NCBI RefSeq assembly: GCF_002105465.1
Contig: NZ_NCSQ01000069.1
Coordinates: 1-64,000 of the forward strand
Direction of reading: 5' to 3'
Length of the DNA stretch: 64,000 nucleotides
From: Aquidulcibacter paucihalophilus
GTDB lineage: Bacteria > Pseudomonadota > Alphaproteobacteria > Caulobacterales > Aquidulcibacteraceae
Of the stretch, positions 33,275 through 42,855 are shown in pieces. The translations under genes were made by a program, and so were the position numbers. The notes below the pieces were generated by a model. That model made no database searches, was not told where the DNA came from, and saw only the letters and a list, made by a program, of their open reading frames with translations. Position 1 is the first letter of the stretch, and each line of letters starts with the position of its first letter.

Positions 33275-34387
33275 ATGACCGACGTGTCTGCTTTGTTTCA
33301 GCCCCTCACCATTCGCGGTGTGACGATCCCAAACCGCATTGCCATGGCCCCCATGACGCGCTCCTTCTCGCCCAATGGTGTCCCTGGACAGAATGTAGCC
33401 GATTATTACGCGCGCCGGGCTGCGGCCGATGTGGGCCTGTTGATCACCGAAGGCACGGTTACGGATCGAAAAGGCGCATCCAACGACCCGAACGTGCCCC
33501 GCTTTCATGGTGCAGACGCTTTAGCAGGTTGGGCCAAGGTGGTCGAAGACGTCCATGCCCAAGGCGGCAAAATCGCCCCCCAGATTTGGCACCAAGGCAT
33601 GATGCGCAAGCCCGGCACAGGCCATTATCCTGATGCGCCGACCGATAGCCCCTCTGGTCTCACCCATACCGGTAAGTCCGTTCTACCTGCGCCGACCACC
33701 GAAGAAGTTTGGGATATGGTGCAGGCCTATGCACGCGCTGCTGGCGAAGCCGCTAAGCTGGGCTTTGATGCGATCGAAATCCATGGCGCACATGGCTATT
33801 TGATCGATGAATTCTTCTGGGATGTCATGAATATCCGAACCGACCGTTATGGTGGCTCTTTGCCAGAGCGCGCGACTTTTGCGGCAGAAATTGTTGCCGA
33901 ATGTCGCAAGCAAGTGGGTCCTGATATGCCGATTATCTTGCGCTTCTCGCAATGGAAGCAGCAAGATTACACCATCAAGCTGGCCCATACGCCGCACGAG
34001 CTTGAAGCCTTCTTAGCCCCGATTGTGGCAGCAGGCGTCGATATGCTGCATTGCTCGCAACGTCGCGTCTGGGAGGCCGAATTCCCCGATGTGGATGGCG
34101 AGGATGGCCTTAATTGCGCAGGCTGGACCAAGAAAGTCACCGGCGTGCCGACCATCACCGTTGGCTCCATCGGTTTGTCGAGTGATTTTGCCGGTTCTTT
34201 CCGGGGTGAAGGCTCTGCCAAAGCGCCGCTTGATGATGTCGTCCGCCGCTTGGAGAAAGGCGAATATGACATGGTCGCCATCGGGCGCGCCTTACTGCAA
34301 GATCCCGAATGGGCCAAGAAGGTCAAGGAAGGCCGTACCGATGATCTGATGGATTACGATGGTAAGGCTTTGGCGACTTTGTATTGA
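33275..34387 (+). CDS. Old yellow enzyme family NADH:flavin oxidoreductase
   Basis: An FMN enzyme of the NADH:flavin oxidoreductase/12-oxophytodienoate reductase family, 370 residues. The TIM-barrel signatures are visible: IPNRIAMAPMTRSF at the N-terminus, EIHGAHGYLIDEFFWDVMNIRTDRYGGSL (FMN and active-site region), and FDMVAIGRALL-like YDMVAIGRALLQDP near the end. It probably reduces activated C=C bonds; the physiological substrate is unknown. ATG at 33275 has AGGAG 7 bases upstream. It is monocistronic, with its own terminator. Confidence 0.88.
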   Translation: MTDVSALFQPLTIRGVTIPNRIAMAPMTRSFSPNGVPGQNVADYYARRAAADVGLLITEGTVTDRKGASNDPNVPRFHGADALAGWAKVVEDVHAQGGKIAPQIWHQGMMRKPGTGHYPDAPTDSPSGLTHTGKSVLPAPTTEEVWDMVQAYARAAGEAAKLGFDAIEIHGAHGYLIDEFFWDVMNIRTDRYGGSLPERATFAAEIVAECRKQVGPDMPIILRFSQWKQQDYTIKLAHTPHELEAFLAPIVAAGVDMLHCSQRRVWEAEFPDVDGEDGLNCAGWTKKVTGVPTITVGSIGLSSDFAGSFRGEGSAKAPLDDVVRRLEKGEYDMVAIGRALLQDPEWAKKVKEGRTDDLMDYDGKALATLY

Positions 34388-34408
34388 TCCCCAAGTGGTT
34401 GAATAAGG

Positions 34409-34443
34409 ATGGGCCTGTCCGATGTGGTCAGGCCCATTTTTCT
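34409..34443 (+). terminator. Terminator between the OYE gene and ispG
   Basis: ATGGGCCTG (34409-34417) pairs with CAGGCCCAT (34429-34437), followed by T to 34441. It ends the plus-strand oxidoreductase gene and lies against the stop of ispG, so it may also act on the minus strand. Confidence 0.85.
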
Positions 34444-35585
34444 TATGAGGCGGTTGCGAGTTCTTCCTCCGCCTTCGCGGCGCGCATTTCTTCCGCCTTG
34501 GCTTCCACCAGTTCCACTATATGCTCAATCATATCGTCGTTGGAGAGCTTATGATGGGCTTTGCCGGCCATATAGACCATGCCAGCACCCTTGCCGCCGC
34601 CGGTAAAACCTAAGTCCGTATAGAGTGCCTCTCCCGGCCCATTGACCACGCAGCCAATGATAGACAGAGAAATTGGCTCTGACACATGTGACAGGCGGCT
34701 TTCCAATGCTTCCACGGTGCGGATCACGTCAAAGCCCTGGCGCGCACAAGACGGGCAAGCAATGATGTTCACGCCACGTGTGCGCAGGCCTAGGCTCTTG
34801 AGAATATCATAGCCGACGCGCACTTCCTCTTCAGGCTCTGCCGAAAGCGATACCCGGATCGTATCCCCAATCCCTGCCCATAAGAGCGAACCAATGCCAA
34901 TGGCTGACTTTACGGTTCCAGAGCGGGCGGCCCCGGCCTCTGTCACGCCCAGATGGAGCGGGCAATCAATCGCCTCGGACAAGGCTTGATAGGCGGCAAC
35001 GGTCAAGAATGTATCGGAAGCTTTGACCGAAATTTTGAACTCATGAAAGTCGAGATCTTGCAAGATGCGTGCGTGGTCGAGCGCGCTTTCCACCATGGCC
35101 TCAGGGCAGGGCTCACCGTATTTTTCAAGAAGATCGGCTTCCAGTGACCCGGCATTGACGCCGATGCGGATTGAACAACCATTATTGCGCGCGGCATTGA
35201 CCACTTCGCGCACCCGTTCGGCAGAGCCAATATTGCCCGGATTGATGCGCAGACAAGCCGCCCCCGCTTCAGCGGCTTCAATCGCACGCTTATAGTGGAA
35301 ATGGATATCTGCCACGATAGGCACTTTGGCAGCGCGCACGATGGCTTTTAAGGCAGCGGTAGACTCAACATCAGGGCAAGACACCCGAATAATGTCCACG
35401 CCGACATCTTCGCAGCGCCGGATCTGGTCAATCGTGGCCCCGACGTCTGGCGTAGGCGTATTGGTCATAGTCTGGACGCTAATGGGCGCATCGCCTCCAA
35501 CGGCGACTTTCCCCACCATGATCTGACGGCACTTACGCCGCACAATGGTGCGCCAGGGGCGGATATGTTCCAGACCAGTCGCCAC
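34443..35585 (-). CDS. ispG: 4-hydroxy-3-methylbut-2-en-1-yl diphosphate synthase
   Basis: The sixth step of the MEP pathway, a [4Fe-4S] enzyme that opens methylerythritol cyclodiphosphate. The 380-residue length is that of the short bacterial form. Cluster cysteines are visible in [14 protein letters not shown], and the third in [13 protein letters not shown]. The N-terminal barrel has [13 protein letters not shown] and RVSCPD. ATG at 35585. The rodZ-like gene lies 172 bases upstream on the same strand, the order also seen in E. coli. The gap holds no clear signal. Confidence 0.95.
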   Translation of the reverse strand: MATGLEHIRPWRTIVRRKCRQIMVGKVAVGGDAPISVQTMTNTPTPDVGATIDQIRRCEDVGVDIIRVSCPDVESTAALKAIVRAAKVPIVADIHFHYKRAIEAAEAGAACLRINPGNIGSAERVREVVNAARNNGCSIRIGVNAGSLEADLLEKYGEPCPEAMVESALDHARILQDLDFHEFKISVKASDTFLTVAAYQALSEAIDCPLHLGVTEAGAARSGTVKSAIGIGSLLWAGIGDTIRVSLSAEPEEEVRVGYDILKSLGLRTRGVNIIACPSCARQGFDVIRTVEALESRLSHVSEPISLSIIGCVVNGPGEALYTDLGFTGGGKGAGMVYMAGKAHHKLSNDDMIEHIVELVEAKAEEMRAAKAEEELATAS

Positions 35586-35757
35586 GTCGATACCTCTTGC
35601 TTCCTTTTGCCTTAAAAGGCCGATCCTCTAAACGGGATGGGACGGGCCATTGAGACCAGAGCCAAAAGACGCGAAGTCCATCACCCGCACGCTATCGCGT
35701 AGGCGCAACTATAGGACGGCTTTCACAGAAGTTCCAGTCACGAGCCTGTGCGGCTGG

Positions 35758-36804
35758 CTATTGGGCGGCAGGGGCTGCGGCCTTTGCCGGAGCAGGTGCT
35801 AGTGCCGCTGGAGGCGCTACGACCGATGAAGTTGTCGCACCTGTCGGTCCAGGTGTCGCGCTGGCAGGTGCTACCCCGTCTGCAGGAATCGTTTGGTTTG
35901 CGGCGGGCTGATCCTTCGCCAGTTTTGCCGCAAGTTTGGCAGCCTCTTCAGCAGCTAAGGCTGCAGCGGCTTCAGCTTCGGCTTTCGCTTTGGCCGTTGC
36001 AATCGCTTCAAAATCAGGTACGCGCCAATTGACGACTTTGATCCCGGCTTCACCAACAATCGCCGTCTCACCATAGCCGCTGGCTTCCAGCACGCCCCCA
36101 AATGGTGCCGAGACGAACCAGCGTCCAAGCCCATCGGTGGAAATACTCTCATCCTTGCGCAGGATGCGATCTGTCACCAAGGCACCGTCTTCACCCCGCA
36201 GCGTAATGCGCACGTCTTGCAAGGCCTTCAAAGTCGATAAGGGTTGCACATCGGCCGTGGCTTGGACGGGCCCCTTGGGTTGCGCTTCGGCCCACGCCTT
36301 GATCGTCTCGTCGGGCGGGGTAACGACATCAACCGGTTGTGGCTTAATCGCATGCAAGCTTGCCCACACGATTAACCAACCCAACAGCGCCAAAGCGACA
36401 ACTGCACCGACTGGGGCAACAAATTTTGAAGGTTGGGTTGCAATTTCAGACTCGCGTCGGCGTTGGACGGGTTCCCACGCATCGCGGAACTCACTCACCA
36501 AACCATCGCAATCGACCAGGCCCAAAAGCTCACCATAGGCACGCACATAGCCCAGCGCATAGCCAAGGCCGGGTAGCTTCTGGAATTGCATCGACTCAAT
36601 GGCGGCGACCTGCTCTGGCTTAAGCTTAAGGGCACCGGCCACTTGATGAATGGATAGCTCTTGATCGCGGCGGGCAGCTTGCAAACGAGCGCCAGGACCA
36701 TCCGCATCTGGATTGTCTACAGAGCCCACCAGACGCAAATGCGCGCGCCCTGCATGGAGCGTCTTGGCTGCGTCTAACGTGCGTGCGGCCTCTGCCGGAC
36801 TCAT
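35758..36804 (-). CDS. rodZ: RodZ-like membrane protein, helix-turn-helix plus DUF4115
   Basis: RodZ links MreB filaments to the membrane in rod-shape growth. The 348-residue protein has a cytoplasmic helix-turn-helix domain at about 38-100 (LQAARRDQELSIHQVAGALKLKPEQVAAIE), one transmembrane helix at about 127-150, and a periplasmic DUF4115 beta domain at about 205-270. An Ala/Pro-rich tail follows to the end, longer than in E. coli, with AKAKAEAEAAAALAAEEAAKLA forming a helix. It is placed upstream of ispG as in enterobacteria. ATG at 36804. Confidence 0.83.
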   Translation of the reverse strand: MSPAEAARTLDAAKTLHAGRAHLRLVGSVDNPDADGPGARLQAARRDQELSIHQVAGALKLKPEQVAAIESMQFQKLPGLGYALGYVRAYGELLGLVDCDGLVSEFRDAWEPVQRRRESEIATQPSKFVAPVGAVVALALLGWLIVWASLHAIKPQPVDVVTPPDETIKAWAEAQPKGPVQATADVQPLSTLKALQDVRITLRGEDGALVTDRILRKDESISTDGLGRWFVSAPFGGVLEASGYGETAIVGEAGIKVVNWRVPDFEAIATAKAKAEAEAAAALAAEEAAKLAAKLAKDQPAANQTIPADGVAPASATPGPTGATTSSVVAPPAALAPAPAKAAAPAAQ

Positions 36805-36878
36805 CGTGTCAATCCTTAATCTCTACACCGCACCACACTGCGGGCATTTAGTTTAGAAATCCTTAGCGCGATTTCGTG

Positions 36879-39140
36879 TCAGTTTACTATAACCTTGTGT
36901 GTTTTTGCATAGTCTTTCAGTGCATTGCGGAGGTGCCCGTCGCCTTTGAGCAACAAAGACATCAAGGTTTTGGAGAATTCTTCCCCATTGAGGGACATCA
37001 GCATCCGTTTGACCGGACCGATTCCCGCTGCGGGCATCGAAAGGCGCGTAAAGCCCAAACCAATCATCGCCATCGCTTCAAGAGGGCGGCCGGCATGCTC
37101 ACCACAAATGGAGATCGGGGTTTGGCCTGCGCTGTCGCGAATATGCTTCAGGAAGGTGAGTGCTGGCCGCGAGAGAATGTCATAGCGGTCGGCGACTTTC
37201 GCGGTGCCTCGATCCGCGGCAAAAAAGAATTGCATCAGGTCGTTGGTGCCGATCGACAAGAAATCGGCATGTTCGGCAATTGAGGCGGTATCCCAAGCCA
37301 AGGCGGGGGCCTCAATCATGGCGCCTGCTTCAACACGACTTGGACCAAGCCGGCCATTGGCGCGCGCCCAAGCCAGTTCTTTTTCCAACAATTCCCGCGC
37401 GCGATGGAACTCATCCACCACGGCCACAAGCGGGAACATAACGCGCAAAAGCCGGCCTTCGGCAGCCCGAACAAGGGCGCGCAATTGGTAGCGCGAGAGA
37501 CCAGGCCGATCGAGACCCATGCGCACGGCACGCCAACCCATAGCCGGGTTTTCTTCCCGCTCTGTCGGCATATAGGCGGCAACCTTATCGCCACCGAGGT
37601 CCAAGGTCCGGAAGGTGACCGGTCGGCCTTTGGCAAGGTCGAGCGCTTCGGTATAAAGTGCGGTCTGGGCGTCAAGGCGGGGCAGCGAGTCTGCAATCAT
37701 GAATTGGAATTCCGTGCGATAGAGGCCCACCCCACTGGCCCCGGTTGTTTCCAATTGCTCTAAATCAATGGCCAGACCCGCATTCAGCAATAAGTGGATT
37801 GTTCGTCCGTCCAATGTTTGGCTCGGCAAATCTTTTGAGGCGGCAAACAATTGCTGCTCGGCACTTTGGGCTTCAAACCGGCTATGCAAAGCTTGGGAGA
37901 CCATTCTATCTGGGCGCAGATAGGCTTGGGCTTCATTGCCATCCACAATAATGGTGTCACCTGCTTCGACGCGGGAGAGCAAATTGGGCAATTGGCCCAG
38001 CATTGGCACGCCCATCGCCTTGGCAACGATGGCAGCATGAGAGGAGGGGGATCCTTCTTCCAGCAGGATCGCTTTGATGCGGCCACGACCATATTCGAGC
38101 AGCTCGGCTGGGCCGATGTCGCGGGCAACCAGAATGGAATCCTCGGGTGCCTCCTTGCGATCACCGGCATCGCCCGACAAATAGCGCAGCAGGCGATTAT
38201 CCAGTTCTTCCAAATCATGCAGGCGGTCGCGAATATAGCCGTCTTTGGCACTTGTCATGCGGGCGCGGTGCTCAGACCGCACTTGCTCGACAGAAGCCTC
38301 TGCCGTCAGGCCGTTTCTGACCCCATCGCGTAACCGGCGTTCCCACGAGCGGTCTTGGCTTAGCAGATGAAAGGTCTCCAATACTTCGAAGGAGGTGCCC
38401 CCAAGGGTCTGCACATCCCCCGCTAAGAGCGCTTCCAGGCCCGAGCGCAATTTGGCCAGACCTTCATCGAGCCTTTGTTCTTCTGCAACGGGATCGTCGG
38501 ACAAATAGCGCGTTGGCTCAACGTCTGGGTCGTGTAGCAGCGCCTGTCCAGAGGCGAGACCACGCGAATAGGCTTTGCCCTTCAAGGTTTCTGGAGCGGT
38601 GGGCTTGATCTGAAATTCTGATAAGGCCCCAGTCAGGTCTTCAACCGAGACGATTTCGGCCAAAACCGTAGCGATCAGTTGGAGCGCTTCAATTTCATCA
38701 TCTTCGTAGGTGCGCGCATAGCGGTTCTGGACAACCAATACCCCAACAACCCGGCCACTGCGAAGAACTGGCACCCCCATGAAGGATTGGAACGGGTCTT
38801 CCCCAGTTTCAGGGCGGTAAGAAAAGCGGGGATGCTTTGGCGCATCGGCCAGACTGATCGGCTCGACCCCTTCGGCAACAAGGCCGACAAGGCCTTCGCC
38901 GGCCTTCATCCGCGTGCGGTGGATCGCATCACGCGACAAGCCTTCGGTCGCAAACAGCTCCAGCGACCCATCTGAGCGACGGAGATAAATTGAGCACACG
39001 TCTGCCACCATCGTCGTGCCAATCTGCGCGACGATCCGGTCTAAGCGGGTTTGGGTGTCGACGTCCTGTACCATGACATCGCGCAGGCGACGCAATAGAA
39101 CGCGTGACCCCCCCGCATTGCCAGAAGAAACAGGGCTCAT
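36879..39140 (-). CDS. ptsP: PEP-protein phosphotransferase of the nitrogen PTS (EI-Ntr)
   Basis: Starts the nitrogen phosphotransferase cascade, passing phosphate from PEP to NPr. The 753-residue protein has an N-terminal GAF domain (about 20-165), which in relatives senses glutamine. The phospho-histidine domain follows, with active His368 (GSPSSHAAIVAKAMGVPML), and a PEP-binding barrel ending in Cys679 (ISICGEHAG). ATG at 39140. It is 133 bases after lysC on the same strand; lysC-ptsP is a conserved pair in alphaproteobacteria. The partners NPr and EIIA-Ntr are not in the window. Confidence 0.94.
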   Translation of the reverse strand: MSPVSSGNAGGSRVLLRRLRDVMVQDVDTQTRLDRIVAQIGTTMVADVCSIYLRRSDGSLELFATEGLSRDAIHRTRMKAGEGLVGLVAEGVEPISLADAPKHPRFSYRPETGEDPFQSFMGVPVLRSGRVVGVLVVQNRYARTYEDDEIEALQLIATVLAEIVSVEDLTGALSEFQIKPTAPETLKGKAYSRGLASGQALLHDPDVEPTRYLSDDPVAEEQRLDEGLAKLRSGLEALLAGDVQTLGGTSFEVLETFHLLSQDRSWERRLRDGVRNGLTAEASVEQVRSEHRARMTSAKDGYIRDRLHDLEELDNRLLRYLSGDAGDRKEAPEDSILVARDIGPAELLEYGRGRIKAILLEEGSPSSHAAIVAKAMGVPMLGQLPNLLSRVEAGDTIIVDGNEAQAYLRPDRMVSQALHSRFEAQSAEQQLFAASKDLPSQTLDGRTIHLLLNAGLAIDLEQLETTGASGVGLYRTEFQFMIADSLPRLDAQTALYTEALDLAKGRPVTFRTLDLGGDKVAAYMPTEREENPAMGWRAVRMGLDRPGLSRYQLRALVRAAEGRLLRVMFPLVAVVDEFHRARELLEKELAWARANGRLGPSRVEAGAMIEAPALAWDTASIAEHADFLSIGTNDLMQFFFAADRGTAKVADRYDILSRPALTFLKHIRDSAGQTPISICGEHAGRPLEAMAMIGLGFTRLSMPAAGIGPVKRMLMSLNGEEFSKTLMSLLLKGDGHLRNALKDYAKTHKVIVN

Positions 39141-39272
39141 TCACTTCCTCGAAACGGTGCGGTGTGGCACCCGCACGGGCAGGACCACACCATAAGTCAC
39201 CTTCCTCATACAAGAGAAGGGATAAACTGTCCTTCAAAGCGACAGCATTTTTTGCTGCAAGCTGCACAAAAC

Positions 39273-40517
39273 TTAGGCAGCGTCGAGCCCATAGGCCGTA
39301 TGCAGAGCCCGGACCGCTAATTCTGTATAGGAGCTATCAATCAGAACCGAGATTTTGATCTCGGACGTCGCGATATTTTCAATATTGATCCCCTTTTTTG
39401 ACAGGGCATCAAACATGATACGGGCAACGCCGACATGCGAGCGCATGCCAACACCGATTACAGAGACTTTCGAGACGTCCTTTTTGACTTCCACTTGCTC
39501 AAAGCCAATTTGCTCTTGGGCAGCACTCATCAGCGCCATGGCGCGATCGGCTTCACGCTCGGGGACGGTAAAGGTCATATTGACCGCGCCTTCGGTGCGG
39601 GACGGAGCTTGGACGATCATGTCCACATTGATGTTGGCTTCGGCCAAGCGGCCAAAAATATCGGCCGCGACGCCGGGGTGATCCTGCAAAGCCTTCAGCG
39701 ACACTTTGGCTTCGTCGCGCGAATAGGCAATGCCCGACACGATTTGCTTTTCCACAATTTCATCCTCATCACAGACCAAAGTTCCAGGGTTAGGTTCACC
39801 GGGTTCAACAAAACTCGACAAGACGCGAACGGGCACACGTTTGGCCATAGCCAGTTCTACCGACCGCGTTTGCAAGACTTTTGCCCCAAGCGAGGCCATT
39901 TCTAGCATTTCCTCATAGGAGATTTTTTCAAGGCGTTGGGCCTTAGGCACCATGCGGGGATCCGTTGTATAGACCCCGTCGACATCGGTATAAATGTCGC
40001 ACCGCTCTGCCTTTAGGGCTGCGGCTACGGCGACAGCAGACGTGTCTGACCCGCCCCGACCCAACGTCGTAATCCGGTCTTCTTCGGTCACGCCTTGGAA
40101 GCCCGGGATGACGGCGACTTCGCCGGAATCAATCGCTGCAGCTACTTCATCGGCATCAATGTCGGAAATGCGGGCGGAGCCGTGAGTTGAGCTCGAGGCC
40201 ACGCGGATTTGCCAGCCTTGCCAGGACCGGGCAGGGATACCCATGCTGCGTAGAGCCAGGGCCAAAAGGCCGGTCGTCACCTGTTCGCCGGTCGCCACCA
40301 CCACATCATATTCATCGTCGAATAGTTCGGGCGGCAGGCCTTCGCCGGCTTGGCGGGAAAGTTCGACCAAGCGATTGGTCTCGCCCGACATGGCCGAAAC
40401 CACCACGGCGATCCCGCGCCCGGCTTCACGCTCGGCACTGACCAAACGCGCAACGCGACGGATACGTTCGACGTCTCCTACAGAGGTTCCACCAAACTTC
40501 ATCACCAGACGCGACAT
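39273..40517 (-). CDS. lysC: Aspartate kinase
   Basis: Phosphorylates aspartate, the first step to lysine, threonine, methionine and diaminopimelate. The 414-residue protein has [13 protein letters not shown] at the N-terminus, [16 protein letters not shown] (substrate binding), and [13 protein letters not shown]. Two ACT domains occupy about 265-414 ([32 protein letters not shown]), the usual site of lysine/threonine feedback. ATG at 40517. Divergent from ubiG, with 150 bases between the two starts that must hold both promoters. Confidence 0.95.
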   Translation of the reverse strand: MSRLVMKFGGTSVGDVERIRRVARLVSAEREAGRGIAVVVSAMSGETNRLVELSRQAGEGLPPELFDDEYDVVVATGEQVTTGLLALALRSMGIPARSWQGWQIRVASSSTHGSARISDIDADEVAAAIDSGEVAVIPGFQGVTEEDRITTLGRGGSDTSAVAVAAALKAERCDIYTDVDGVYTTDPRMVPKAQRLEKISYEEMLEMASLGAKVLQTRSVELAMAKRVPVRVLSSFVEPGEPNPGTLVCDEDEIVEKQIVSGIAYSRDEAKVSLKALQDHPGVAADIFGRLAEANINVDMIVQAPSRTEGAVNMTFTVPEREADRAMALMSAAQEQIGFEQVEVKKDVSKVSVIGVGMRSHVGVARIMFDALSKKGINIENIATSEIKISVLIDSSYTELAVRALHTAYGLDAA

Positions 40518-40667
40518 GCTTCCTTGCTCCTCAGCTATGCCATTAGACGCAGAAATCTGCTGTTACAAACAGACGATGGCTCTCGACGCGCGCGCTCTTC
40601 GCTCTATGAAGTCTTAAGGTCAATCCTTTTACATGTTGCAAACTGTCATACAGGTGAGTTGAACCCA

Positions 40668-41450
40668 ATGCCGAAAGCCAGCCAAGACGCGACACTGGAG
40701 ATGCCGCCACGCTCGCCCTCGATCGATCCGGCTGAAGTGGCCAAATTTGCAGCTATGGCTGAAGACTGGTGGAACCCCCATGGCAAATTCCGCCCGTTGC
40801 ACAAGTTCAACCCCACGCGGCTGCGGTTTATTCGCGAAACAGCCGAAGCGCATTTCGGGTTGACCCCCGGCGCTGAAATGCCACTTAAAGGACTGAAACT
40901 TTTAGATATTGGCTGTGGCGGCGGGCTGTTGAGTGAGCCAATGACGCGCCTAGGGGCCAAGGTTACTGGGGTGGATGCGACCGAGCCCAATATCAAGACC
41001 GCCATGACTCATGCAGCCCAAATGGGCCTTGAAATTGACTATCGTCATGGCACAGCCGAAGGCTTGTTGGCGGCAGGCGAGGGCCCTTTTGACATCGTGC
41101 TCAATATGGAAGTGGTAGAGCATGTGGCCGATGCAGCAGCTTTTCTAAAGAATACTGCCCACTTAGTGGCACCAGGCGGATTGATGTTTATCGCGACCAT
41201 TAACCGCACCCCAAAAGCGTTGGCGCTCGCCATCATAGGGGCCGAACGAATCTTGCGTTGGTTGCCGCCGGGCACGCATGACTATGACAAGCTCGTCAAA
41301 CCTTCTGAAATTCAAGCGGCCCTAAAACCCGAAGCGGGCTTGACCCTCGATCAGCCAATCGGTGTCAATTACAACCCCTTGATGGACCGCTGGTCTTTAG
41401 GGGCAGATACCAGCATGAATTATATGATTGTGGTACGCAAAGCGGCCTGA
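40668..41450 (+). CDS. ubiG: Ubiquinone biosynthesis O-methyltransferase
   Basis: Methylates both hydroxyl groups on the ubiquinone ring. The 260-residue protein has the SAM loop [24 protein letters not shown], the MEVVEHV motif, and the UbiG N-terminal signature [26 protein letters not shown] start at MPKASQDAT (40668). The frame stays open far upstream, but that part overlaps lysC antisense and lacks similarity. A hairpin follows at 41485-41517. Confidence 0.94.
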   Translation: MPKASQDATLEMPPRSPSIDPAEVAKFAAMAEDWWNPHGKFRPLHKFNPTRLRFIRETAEAHFGLTPGAEMPLKGLKLLDIGCGGGLLSEPMTRLGAKVTGVDATEPNIKTAMTHAAQMGLEIDYRHGTAEGLLAAGEGPFDIVLNMEVVEHVADAAAFLKNTAHLVAPGGLMFIATINRTPKALALAIIGAERILRWLPPGTHDYDKLVKPSEIQAALKPEAGLTLDQPIGVNYNPLMDRWSLGADTSMNYMIVVRKAA

Positions 41451-41480
41451 CGCCCTTGTTGATAGGTGACCGACCCAAGA

Positions 41481-41517
41481 CGAAAACAGGACCAGAGCCT
41501 TGGGGCTTGGTCCTGTT
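41481..41517 (-). terminator. Terminator-like hairpin between ubiG and recA
   Basis: AACAGGACCA (41485-41494) pairs with TGGTCCTGTT (41508-41517). On the minus strand a TTTTCG tract follows, fitting termination of recA 70 bases after its stop. A second weaker hairpin lies nearer recA (GAAGGGT/ACCCTTC, about 41558-41580). The main one may also stop ubiG transcripts. Confidence 0.7.
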
Positions 41518-41586
41518 CTCACCGTGCGGCATTTGCCGTCTGTCGATTCTTGAGGATGAAGGGTGAAAACTACCCTTCACCCTGCT

Positions 41587-42678
41587 CTACATGTCGTCCA
41601 TGTCGCCATCATCAGAAACAGGATCACCCGCCAAGACTTCGGCCAGAATACCCGCGTTTTGGCGCACTTTATGCTCAATCTCAGCGGCCATTTCAGGATT
41701 TGCCTTCAAGAAAGCGCGGGCATTGTCTTTGCCTTGGCCGATCCGCGTGCTGTCGTAAGAATACCACGAGCCGGATTTCTCAACGATCCCAGCTTTCACG
41801 CCCAGATCAATCAATTCGCCCTGCTTGGAGATGCCTTCACCGTACAGAATATCAAACTCAACTTGTTTGAATGGCGGGGCGACTTTGTTTTTAACCACTT
41901 TGACGCGGGTGACATTGCCCACCACATCTTCCTTGTCCTTGATCTGGCCGATCCGGCGGATGTCCAGACGGACCGAGGCATAGAATTTCAGCGCATTACC
42001 GCCAGTTGTGGTTTCTGGATTGCCGAACATTACGCCGATTTTCATCCGGATCTGGTTGATGAAGATCACCAAAGTTTTGGAGCGCGAGATTGAGCCGGTC
42101 AATTTGCGCAACGCTTGGCTCATCAAACGGGCTTGTAGACCGGGCAGGCTATCGCCCATGTCCCCTTCGATCTCAGCCTTGGGCGTCAAGGCCGCAACCG
42201 AGTCGATCACCAAAACGTCGACCGCACCAGAACGCACCAAGGTATCGGTGATTTCAAGGGCTTGTTCGCCCGTGTCTGGCTGCGAGATCAACAGATCACT
42301 CAAATCTACCCCGAGCTTGCGGGCATAAATGGGGTCGAGTGCATGTTCGGCGTCAACAAAGGCGCAAACCCCGCCACTCTTTTGGGCTTCGGCAATACAG
42401 TGCAGCGCCAATGTGGTCTTACCCGAGCTTTCAGGTCCATAGATTTCGATGATCCGGCCGCGAGGCAGCCCACCAATCCCGAGGGCAATATCGAGACCCA
42501 AAGAGCCCGTCGAAACCGATTCAATTTCTACAGCTGCGCCTTGTTCCCCCAAACGCATGATCGAGCCTTTGCCAAAGGCACGCTCAATCTGGGACAGGGC
42601 CGATTCGAGTGCTTTTTCTTTGTCCATATCGTTTTTTTCCACCAAGCGAAGCGCTGCATTTGAAGCCTGAGTAGCCAT
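41587..42678 (-). CDS. recA: Recombinase A
   Basis: The strand-exchange protein, which also triggers LexA self-cleavage in the SOS response. The 363-residue protein has Walker [10 protein letters not shown] (81-89), Walker B region [12 protein letters not shown], and DNA-binding loops around [20 protein letters not shown] and [21 protein letters not shown]. The acidic C-terminus (DDGDMDDM) is typical. I start at MATQASNAA (42678), with AGGGG 8 bases upstream; the frame extends to 42717. A clear SOS box lies 113 bases upstream of the start. Confidence 0.97.
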   Translation of the reverse strand: MATQASNAALRLVEKNDMDKEKALESALSQIERAFGKGSIMRLGEQGAAVEIESVSTGSLGLDIALGIGGLPRGRIIEIYGPESSGKTTLALHCIAEAQKSGGVCAFVDAEHALDPIYARKLGVDLSDLLISQPDTGEQALEITDTLVRSGAVDVLVIDSVAALTPKAEIEGDMGDSLPGLQARLMSQALRKLTGSISRSKTLVIFINQIRMKIGVMFGNPETTTGGNALKFYASVRLDIRRIGQIKDKEDVVGNVTRVKVVKNKVAPPFKQVEFDILYGEGISKQGELIDLGVKAGIVEKSGSWYSYDSTRIGQGKDNARAFLKANPEMAAEIEHKVRQNAGILAEVLAGDPVSDDGDMDDM

Positions 42679-42790
42679 CTTTGAACCCCTTTTCACGATT
42701 CCCGCCTGCATCGGCACAATGGGCTCAGTGGAGCTGTGTGCAAACCAGACCTTGTCACATCATGAGGGGTTTGTATCTGATATGTTCTTA

Positions 42791-42805
42791 GAACACAAGT
42801 GGAAC
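42791..42805 (-). promoter_or_regulatory. LexA (SOS) box of recA, GTTC-N7-GTTC
   Basis: The plus strand reads GAAC at 42791-42794, seven bases, GAAC at 42802-42805, the complement of the alphaproteobacterial LexA site GTTC-N7-GTTC. It is 113 bases upstream of the recA start, so the transcript would have a leader of perhaps 70-90 bases. The spacing and both half-sites are exact. Confidence 0.85.
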
Positions 42806-42855
42806 AAAGTGGATTAATCTACTTTTTTATAATTTATACGACCGATTTTGACGTA

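Noticed and set aside
40350..40667. Long N-terminal extension of UbiG
   Set aside because: It lies antisense to the start of lysC and adds over 100 residues unlike any UbiG.
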